Part shown: piece after piece, positions 57,069 to 64,000 of the stretch
Layout: each line of letters opens with the position of its first letter
Numbering within the stretch: position 1 is the stretch's first letter
Assembly: GCA_028752905.1 (NCBI GenBank)
Contig: JAQNBH010000014.1
Span: 17,839,250 to 17,903,249 of the forward strand
From: Cladorhizidae sp. MBARI D1340-BT2
Taxonomy: Eukaryota > Porifera > Demospongiae > Poecilosclerida > Cladorhizidae
Reading direction: 5' to 3'
DNA length: 64,000 nucleotides
Program-made: the position numbers and the translations under genes
The notes under the pieces: generated by a model
What the model saw: the letters and a program-made list of their open reading frames with translations, nothing else
Told to the model about the DNA's origin: nothing
The model's database searches: none

Positions 57069-59201
57069 GATAATACTTTTAAAGAACTGTATCGGGCAGA
57101 AAGGGATGGCGCAGGATTTATAGACACTAATACTACTAACACAATACAGCTTCTGATGAGGGTGGTGCTAAAGCAACTGGTACATAGGGAGAATGCTGGT
57201 GTGTGGATTAACTTTAATATAATGGAAAGCCATGAAATGGGAGGTGTACTCATGAATATATTGCAGAGTTGGAGAAACAAGTGGAATAATTATAAGCAGA
57301 GAAGAATCAAAGTTTTGAGGAGGAAGCTAAACCAGTTAGGGGTTGTAGAGGAAGTGGGTAAGGAAGATAAAACAGAGAAGGTGGTAAAGGAAATAGGACA
57401 AGCAAAGTTGGTGAAGGATGGAGGCAATAATAATAGATGAGGATATTATGAAGAGGGAAGAATAAAATTTTAAGGTCTTAAGCAAACTGGTAGGGAGGCC
57501 AATCATCATGAGAAAGAGAGGAAGATACAAGAGGAAAGAGAGTCTGTGGGGAAATGGAGCATATATGGTGCAGGTGGTGAATCGGCAGCGGCAAATGAAG
57601 AGTCTCCAGCAAGTGAAACAGCAGGAGAAGGCACACAGGGAAAGAAGTTGGTATGCAAAAGGGTGGTGGGGAGAGGGGGAGTGGCCAGGAGGAATACCGG
57701 GGAGATATACTCTGGCGGACAACACAGAGGGGGGGAGGTGGAGAGAGCCAAGAACCATCAGGTGGGGGAGCACCGGGGAGAGGATTCATCCATCATGGAA
57801 GGGGCACCTGTTGGCCAAAGAAAATATGTCCAAGATCATGAATACATCCGAGTTGCAAGTGCAAAAAGTATGTTAAGGAGGGTGGGGATTGGGAGAGGGA
57901 CCAAAGATAGGGAAACTGGAAGGTTGAGTGTGGTGTTTGTTAATTGTAGAGGATGGTGGCCAAGGGAGGTAGATTTGACGGTAGTGTGGGGAACGAAGAA
58001 GTTTGATGTGCTGGGATTAGTGGAGACATTTTGGCTGAAGGAGAACGAGATGAGCGTGGCAGGATATGAGTGGTACAGTAGGAATAGAGAGGGTGGCAGG
58101 CGGGAGAGTGGAGGTGTGGGAGTTCTGGTGCATGAGAGTTTGGATTCTAGGGTGAAGAAGTCAAGAGAGGGTTTGCTGTGGGTGGAGCTGAGCGGAACGG
58201 GCAGAAGAGAAACTATGGTAGGGGTAGTGTATATGAACCCAGGAGGAGTGAGAGTGAGAGAGACGGAGGGATTGTTTGAGGTATTGCAGGAGGATGTGGT
58301 GAATTATGAAGAGAAAGGTTTCATTTCGATGTTGTTATGATGGGGGACTTCAAGCAAAAATTGGATTAGGAGTGGAGGACAACCCAAACAATAATGGAAG
58401 GCGGTTGTTGGTGTTGGTTAGGGCTGGAGGTCTGGTTGTAGAGAACAAGTTGCAGTGCTGTGAGGGCAGGTGGACATGGGAATGTGGGGAGAGAAAGTCG
58501 GTCACAGACTGTGTTGTTTAGTGAGGACGTGGATGTAGCTAGGGTGGTAGTTGAGGACTCAGGCAAGCTGGATATGGAGTCGGACCATAACATTATTTGG
58601 GGAGTAATTATGTGGGGTAGGAGAGAGGTACAAGTGAAAAGAGAGCAATATAAATGGAGAGTTGACAATATGCTAGACTGGGAGGAGTATCAGGAGGCAG
58701 TGGAGGAAATGTTCATGGGGTGGGAAGAGGAGGTGAGAGAGCTTGAGCAAGAGTTGGGAGGAAACATAGTTGAAGGAGGTGTGGGGTAGGTGGAAGGAGA
58801 AAGTTTTGGCTGCAACGGAGAAAAGAATTGGAAGCAAGAAGATTACAGACAGGTCAGAGGGATGTGGTCAGAGGATGTGGAGAGGTTAATTGGTGTTAGG
58901 AAGGAGAAATGTAAGAGGCTGAGGGAAGCCAGGAAGAGAGGGGAGAGAGTGGCTACATTAAGACAACTATGGGATGACTATAGAGAAGCAAGAAAGGAAG
59001 TGAAAAAACCGATTAGGAGGAATTGAGGTAGAGAGAAGATGAGAGAGCAGGGTGGGACTAGTTGTAAGCTGTTTTGAGAGGATAAAAGGAGTGAAAGATG
59101 ATGAGGTGTATGAAGAAGTAAGTTGGGAAGAAGTAGTAGAGGTAATGAAGTGTTTGAAGAGAGGAAAGGCTCCAGGCCCTGATGGACTGTTGAATGAGAT
59201 G
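57069..59201 (+). mobile_element. LINE-type retrotransposon, cut off within RT
   Basis: It carries a basic ORF1-like segment, an AP endonuclease region and the very start of an RT domain, then stops abruptly where a hAT-like terminus begins at 59202. Base composition is strongly G/A-rich on the plus strand, unlike its neighbours. Most LINE copies lack their 5' end; this one lacks its 3' end. Confidence 0.72.
57156..57440 (+). CDS. basic ORF1-like segment of the LINE
   Basis: The plus frame is open from about 57069 to a stop at 57440. It has a Lys/Arg-rich helical middle (NKWNNYKQRRIKVLRRKL) and an acidic/basic tail (EEVGKEDKTEKVVKEIG). It could be the LINE's nucleic-acid-binding ORF1 or unrelated upstream sequence. 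Confidence 0.35.
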   Translation: MRVVLKQLVHRENAGVWINFNIMESHEMGGVLMNILQSWRNKWNNYKQRRIKVLRRKLNQLGVVEEVGKEDKTEKVVKEIGQAKLVKDGGNNNR

Positions 59202-59203
59202 CA
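57546..59203 (+). pseudogene. LINE ORF2: endonuclease and start of RT, with frameshifts
   Basis: The frame 57546-58340 has a low-complexity Gly/Arg/Glu-rich lead, then the endonuclease: LSVVFVNCRGWWPREVDL, VLGLVETFWLKENEMSVAGY with the catalytic Glu, and GGVGVLVHESLDSRVKK. After a frameshift near 58325 comes MMGDFKQ, where GDFN is usual. In a third frame (58460-58789) DMESDHNIIWGV gives the SDH box. The stretch 59052-59203 reads EVMKCLKRGKAPGPDGLLNE, the conserved opening of LINE reverse transcriptases. Asn replaced in GDFN plus several frameshifts indicate an inactive copy. Confidence 0.78.
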
Positions 59204-60499
59204 TTGTTGCCAAACTGATTTTTTTTACCCTTAAATTTTCTGTTTGGATTTTATCAATAAATGTTTGGATTTTTCATCGTTGTTTGACATTTCATGCATA
59301 TCAGACCATGTGCAGCCTATTTCAAAACCACTCTCTGTGGTATTACACTCTCTGTGGTATTTAGCTGAGTGTGGTCATTTTGTGGTCAACTGGTCTGTGC
59401 AGGAATATTCATGTGGTCACTTGGTCTGTGCAGGAATATTCCTGCACAGTCCTGTGTTATTATGTGGTCACCAGGAATATTCCGGCACTCTCCTGTGTTC
59501 ACCCAGGTCTGTGCAGGAATATGCCTGCAGAGCCAGAACCCTTTGATCTATGCGCATGCTCGTGCATGAGCTATCTGGTTGGGTATTTAAAGCCTGATTT
59601 GTGCAAGAGTTAGAATCTTTACCAGTGAGTGTCAGAGAGAGTTAGCTATGGCATCTTCAGAACCCAGTACTTCAAGGTTACCAGAAGAAGGTTCTGGATT
59701 CTGACTCTGATAATGAGGTTTCACAAATTGATATTGACGGTCAAATCTCTACATCTAAGCAGGTCTTCTAAGTCTGCAAAAAAGCGATTGTGTGTCTATC
59801 GTAGACAGTATGCAAAGACTTTCCCATGGGCCACAACTTCGAGAAAGGGATCTTCTTTTGCCTTCTGTATGAAGTGCTCTCGTGATATAAACCTATGAAG
59901 AGGTGGTACTAGAGATCTCAGGAGACATCAGGAACAAAATTACACAAACACTCAGAAAAAGATGGTGTGGGTGTACTGCCTCTACAGTCCTACTTTGGGC
60001 CAATAAGAGAGGAGTCTGTAATCCGTGCAGAAGTACTCTTCACGTATTTCCTTGGAGAGCACCATCTTACCTTTCAATTGGGAGATCATTGTACCAAACT
60101 ATTCAAGTTGATGTTTCCTGATTCTTCTAAAGACTTTAAGTGCAGTCGTAGTAAAGCAATAGTAAAGCAACAGCTGTGTTGAAAATTATTGCCCAGGATT
60201 GTTGGAAAACCATTTCCACAGCAGTTAGAGAGACTAAATACTTCAGCCTCCAAACTGATGAGACAACTGATATTACCGTTACACAACAAGCTCTTCGATC
60301 TTTCGATAACACCCAAGGACAGGTGAGATGTGTCTTCTTTTGCCCTAGAGAGTGTAGAGAGGGCAACTGCAGAGCTGCTATTTAACGCAATCGATAAGCA
60401 TGATTATCTTGTTGGATTAGATACAGATGGGGCCAATGTAATGTTGGGAGCACAAAATTCAGTGATGTCACGGTTACGTCCCCCAGTGTGCATGTACAT
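59202..60499 (+). mobile_element. hAT element fragment A (BED-finger type)
   Basis: It begins with a TTGCCAA-type end (CATTGTTGCCAAACTGA) like the hAT at 60884-62645. The interior has decayed transposase pieces. A BED-like finger (YRRQYAKTFPWATTSRKGS, AFCMKCSRDI) is at 59780-59880. Then SVIRAEVLFTYFLGEHHLTF and ISTAVRETKYFSLQTDETTD follow at 60010-60290, and VGLDTDGANVMLGAQNSV at 60410-60470. It breaks off at the palindrome. Confidence 0.65.
59385..59530. repeat. short tandem repeat inside hAT fragment A
   Basis: About four imperfect units of TGGTCTGTGCAGGAATATTC with variable spacers. Confidence 0.75.
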
Positions 60500-60533
60500 G
60501 TAGTTTGTCCACTCGTACGAGTGGACAAACTAC
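60500..60533. repeat. perfect 34-nt palindrome at an inversion junction
   Basis: GTAGTTTGTCCACTCGT is followed at once by its exact reverse complement, with no spacer. It separates plus-oriented hAT fragment A from the inverted copy of another hAT's 5' part. Confidence 0.92.
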
Positions 60534-60883
60534 TTGACATTGACATGGACCACTTGACATTGACTCCATAACTCTCTGTGTGAAGTAAGGAGCAAGAGCT
60601 TTCTTCACTATGGCGGTGGTTTTGGTGTGGGAACAAGATAATTTCTTTGTAATTTCAGAGTCTGGGAACATCTTGCTGAAAAGCTTGTTGGCATGGTCAC
60701 TAGACAGAAAGGATATGTTGCTTAGCAACAAATGTAGCCCACTTGACCTCTGCTTCGATTACTTGATCACTTCTCTGATGTTGGAAGAGAGAGTTGATTG
60801 GAATAGTTGATAGCACAGCCTTTGACATATCCTTATGTTTCTTGCTCTTGAGGTGAGATGTGACATCATTACGGCCACCATGG
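60534..60883 (-). mobile_element. inverted partial copy of the adjacent hAT gene
   Basis: Its reverse complement matches about 61465-61790 with few differences. It preserves the BED-type run HGGRNDVTSHLKSKKHKDMS better than the direct copy does, then FLSSDHANKLFSKMFPDSEI. It directly abuts the TIR that starts at 60884. Confidence 0.78.
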
Positions 60884-62645
60884 CAGAGTTGCCAACCGTC
60901 CCGGAATGGCCGGGACAGTCCCGGAATTTTTTGCCTTGTCCCGGTGGTGTCTTTGTCCCGGAAATGTCCCGGAATTTACAGCTACGCACACCTTTCGCTT
61001 CCACTCGCTTAGATGGCCACTGCAGTCTCAAGCTTGTTTAGTTTAGTCTAATTACACTCGTAAAGCAACAAAAACAGGACACTTTTTAGCAGAGAAAAAC
61101 TTCAGTTAAATAATTACGGCTCCCAGCGGTTGTGCGAAACAACCTTTGACCTTGTTTCGATTGGTGGGCACTCACGTGAAACTTCTCAGCAATCTCAGCA
61201 AAATGGCTAGTGTAGCAAAGAAGCAGAGGAGAGAATGCCATTTTGACAATAAATGGATCAAAGAATTTCAGGGGATAGGCAAGAGTAATAAATTAATTGA
61301 CAAAGTAAGTAAGCATGGAATACAACAAATACAGGGTAAATAATAACATCATGGGTACAGTGTGCTGCTTGTGTTCAATGCAATAGTAATGTCAGTAGTC
61401 TTGCCTTCATTTTGTCACTTGTATGCCCGATGCACTCTGTGTACAATCGACTTTGGTGTTACCCATGGTGGCTGTTAATGGTGTCACATGTCACCTCAAG
61501 AGCAAGAAACCTAAGGATATGTCAAAGGCTGTGCTATCAAGTATTCCAATCACCTCTCTCTTCCAACATCAGAGAAGTGATCAAGTAATCGAAGCAGAGG
61601 TCAGGTGGGCTACATGTGTTGCTAAGCACAACATATCCTTTCTGTCTAGTGACTATGCCACCAAGCTTTTCAACAAGATGTTCCCCAACTCTGAAATTGC
61701 AAAGAAATTATCCACCGCCATAGTGAAGAAAGCTCTTGCTCCTTACTTCACACAGAGAGTTATGGAGTCAATGTTAAGTGGTCCATTCTCTTTGATGATT
61801 GATGAATCCCATGACAAGAGGGATAAGTCTTGCATAATTCTTTTGAGGCTTCTTGATCCACAGGTAGGTGAAGTACGGACGAGATTCTTGGATATGCCTG
61901 TTGTGAACATTGATATAGCTACCAACTTGTTTCAAGCCTTGAAGGAGTCACTGACTAAGAATGGGCCTTTGACAATGCAGTGTCTTTCATGTCTGATACC
62001 ACCAATGTTATGAAAGGAGTGAGGTCAGGTGTGCAGAAGCTGATTAAGGATGAGATCCCAACTTTGTATGATGTTGGTTGCATCTGCTATTTGGCTGATT
62101 TAACTGATTTAACAGTCAAAGCTGGTTTGAAGGTACTCCCAGTGAACATTGACCAGCTGTTCATCGACATATTCTACTACTTCCATAGCAGCAAGAGAGC
62201 AGCAATTTGTCATCCTATGGTGTTCACTTTTCACCACTGAGCCAGGGGTGATTTTGAAGCATTGCCCCACACGATGGCTCAGCTTGCTGAAGTGTGTGAA
62301 TCGTTACCTCAGGAAGTATGATGGTTTGAAGTCATTCTTCTTGTCTTGTGAGGAAGCTGAACAGCTAAGGACTTAGGTCTGTAGCATTCTTTCAAGGCAT
62401 GAGAATCCTCTGATGATACCTCTGTTGTTCTTTTATCTTGCCCTCAATGGATCAATTCAACCGCCTCTTCCAGAAATCTACAGAGAATACTACCTCACAG
62501 CTGTATGATGAGATGAACCGGTTAGTTAGGTGGCGTATAAAATTAATGGCGACAGGCGCACGCAAATTAGGGGGCGTGGTCGAACATTAGCGCCTTATAT
62601 AAAATTAATGTCCCGGAATTAACTTATGGAAAGTTGGCAAGTATG
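60884..62645 (+). mobile_element. hAT element B, TTGCCAAC ends
   Basis: The left end CAGAGTTGCCAACCGTCCCG and the right end AGTTGGCAAGTATG share TTGCCAAC in inverted orientation. Repeated TCCCGGAA words lie inside both ends (several between 60900 and 60975, one near 62612). No target duplication is visible, as expected if the flank was rearranged. Confidence 0.7.
61203..62515 (+). pseudogene. BED-finger hAT transposase, frameshifted
   Basis: It starts MASVAKKQRRECHFDNKWIK near 61203. The zinc-finger part YARCTLCTIDFGVTHGG is at about 61422-61470, followed by an in-frame stop and shift. Then HLKSKKPKDMSKAVLSSIPI, KHNISFLSSDYATKLFNKMF, SLMIDESHDKRDKSCIILLR and MPVVNIDIATNLFQALKES read to 61960. 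After a shift come FMSDTTNVMKGVRSGVQKLI (62000s), TRWLSLLKCVNRYLRKYDGL (62270s) and a decayed end. The LMIDES-type catalytic Asp region is kept. Confidence 0.78.
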
Positions 62646-63038
62646 TTACAGGTTCTTATGTTTGATCCACTCTTTTTTCTTTCTTGGCATAGCCACGCCT
62701 CGCGGCAATGTTCGGTGCCGCAGCCCAAGGGCGAGTGCGAAAGTTAACATTTCCAAAACCATAATGTTATGACTGATGTTGTTATTGCGGTTAATTGACG
62801 TAATCGAAAGCAAATTGGGGCGTATCTCTTAACTAAGAAGCCCGCGCAAAAACCGTACAAGAGCGCCCCACTCGCAGTGTAAGCATGCGCAGTAATAAAC
62901 ATTGTGGCGCGAGTCTGGCATGTTCTTTGAGGGAAAAGGGTTTAAGCGCGGGTTAACTTTCAGTCCTCAGATTCCGAGTAACAACGGTACTCCTTTCTTC
63001 TCTCTTAAGACGGACAATCCACCGGACTAGCTATTAAG
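62646..63038 (+). promoter_or_regulatory. CpG-richer upstream region with NRF1-like site
   Basis: The sequence before the start codon at 63039 has more CG dinucleotides than its surroundings. It contains AAGCATGCGCAGTA (about 62882-62895), close to the NRF1 core. It is inferred to be the promoter/5' UTR of the plus-strand gene. Confidence 0.4.
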
Positions 63039-63135
63039 ATGAGCGAACATTCTCTGTCCGCCCTGCCATTTCTAAGGAAGAGGCGTAGCAGATTTCCGGA
63101 GGAGTTGCCTCATTCCAAAAGATGTAAAAGCATAG
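63039..63135 (+). CDS. first coding exon of an unknown gene
   Basis: ATG at 63039 opens a 97-base exon that ends at a strong donor (CATAG|GTGAGT) in phase 1. It encodes MSEHSLSALPFLRKRRSRFP followed by EELPHSKRCKSI. The basic patch RKRRSR could be a nuclear localisation signal. The downstream exons lie beyond the window or inside unrecognised sequence. No family is recognised. Confidence 0.5.
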
Positions 63136-63446
63136 GTGAGTAGTGGAAGAATGGTGCCCCTAAACAGTACGCAACACACGTAGCTCGTGTGTGTGTATCT
63201 TACTCTAGAGTTTGTGATCAGTTTGCTAGCTTTAGTATTCTGCAACCATAAACTCTATTGGAAGCCAACTGGATCAAGTGTCGTTTACGACTCCAGCCAT
63301 CAAAAAATTCGTGCGCGTTTTTTTAAAAGTTTACGCACGCGCGTTTTGGGTGTCTTTAAAAATTTTTTTTTTTTTTTAACCGTGCCGCGTTTGTTAAAGT
63401 TGACGCACGGGCGGGGGTACACGTGGGAATTGAATTTTTTTTTGCT

Positions 63447-63573
63447 GCATTGCAGCTGATTTGGAGGGGGGAGTCTTTTTTCATGAAATATCATCCAAAT
63501 AAAAATATCTGCATTGCAGCTGATTTGGAGGGGGTAGTCTTTTTTCATGAAATTTCATCCAAATAAAAATATC
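63447..63573. repeat. 64-bp tandem duplication
   Basis: Two nearly identical units (63447-63510 and 63511-63573), each starting GCATTGCAGCTGATTTGGAG and ending ATCCAAATAAAAATATC, with few differences. Confidence 0.92.
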
Positions 63574-63596
63574 AAAATTAATAAATAATAATACAA

Positions 63597-64000
63597 TCAA
63601 ACAGGGTATTGGGCTTTAATTTCTGTTAAAATGTTATTGTAAGTTAAAGCTATAGTTGGTCCGTTTCTCTCCCGCCACATAAACTCATCCAGGTAGGATG
63701 GGAGCTGGTGGCGATGCACTCCTTTTATCCTCTTTAGCTTCACCCTTCACCTTCACCTGCACAATGTTAAAATTTAAAAAAATACTTGTTAAAATAAAAT
63801 AAAATTATGTTCCACAAACCATACCCTGTTCCAATATGATTTTGGGTGTGCACACCCGTACTCTGATCCACAAACTCAATCGAGTGGTTCACAGTTTCAT
63901 GTGCTACAATCCCAGGCGCAGAGTAGCCACCTGCCTATAGGCTGCCCACTGGTCAGAATAGATTATCGATCCAGGTGCAGCATTGGCCTGGATAATGGGT
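63597..64000 (-). pseudogene. Merlin/IS1595-like (ISXO2) transposase, 3' part, runs off window
   Basis: On the minus strand from the right edge: IIYSDQWAAYRQVATLR, AHETVNHSIEFVDQSTGVHT and, one frame over, KSYWNRVWFVEHN. After a gap comes KRIKGVHRHQLPSYLDEFMW, ending near 63597 with QYPV and a stop. The D-W-AY, NHS..FVD, HT.., SYW and SYLDEFMWRER motifs are those of DDE_Tnp_IS1595 proteins, the eukaryotic Merlin superfamily. One frameshift near 63840 and a stop or intron near 63770 suggest decay. The N-terminal part lies outside the window. Confidence 0.75.

Noticed and set aside
57478..57789. Proline-rich minus-strand frames
   Set aside because: They are antisense to the G/A-rich LINE leader, whose complement gives Pro/Ser/Leu-rich translations.

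Overview
This is eukaryotic DNA from an invertebrate animal, most likely a sponge (Porifera). Genes are split by GT-AG introns and the proteins are animal-type (CDC6, JmjC, CD225/dispanin). The AT-rich intergenic DNA is packed with minisatellites and degraded transposons. The sponge assignment is an inference from overall style and from the CD225 genes; a cnidarian or another invertebrate is not excluded. No rRNA, tRNA, CRISPR array or bacterial operon is visible.

Layout. 1-6 kb: simple repeats, two inverted copies of a foldback element and weak membrane-protein exons. 6-18 kb: two exons of CD225-like gene A (minus strand) with an 11.7-kb gap between them. That gap holds a hAT remnant (12071-14119) and an intact-ended DNA transposon (14594-17301) with 10-bp TIRs, a 4-bp target duplication and eight copies of a 13-bp motif. 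19-24.4 kb: two more hAT elements. 25.4-33.75 kb: a five-exon CD225-like gene B (minus) whose exons join in frame to 376 codons. Its third intron holds a 5.1-kb Ty3/Gypsy element with unusual LTR ends and a self-complementary primer site, inserted 13 nt from a splice acceptor. 33.9-39.3 kb: a JmjC hydroxylase-like gene (plus), head-to-head with gene B across 137 bp; its last exon is broken by frameshifts. 40-43.8 kb: a 46-bp satellite with an internal inverted block, abutting a 5'-truncated retroelement with RT and a zinc/nuclease-like tail (to 45.3 kb). 45.7-48.7 kb: a hAT element carrying a nested TA-flanked MITE. 49.1-52.9 kb: a CDC6 gene (minus) with minisatellite-filled introns. 57-62.6 kb: a LINE cut off in its RT, followed by a nested/inverted hAT complex with a perfect 34-nt palindrome. 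63.0 kb: the first exon of a plus-strand gene. 63.6-64 kb: the end of a Merlin/IS1595-like transposase.

Host content is therefore small: two CD225-like membrane protein genes, a JmjC oxygenase-like gene, the replication-licensing ATPase CDC6 and one unknown gene start. These genes do not form a pathway. The main structure is layered transposon invasion, including insertions into introns. Exon calls rest on reading frames, splice dinucleotides and phase agreement read by eye; transcripts would decide them.
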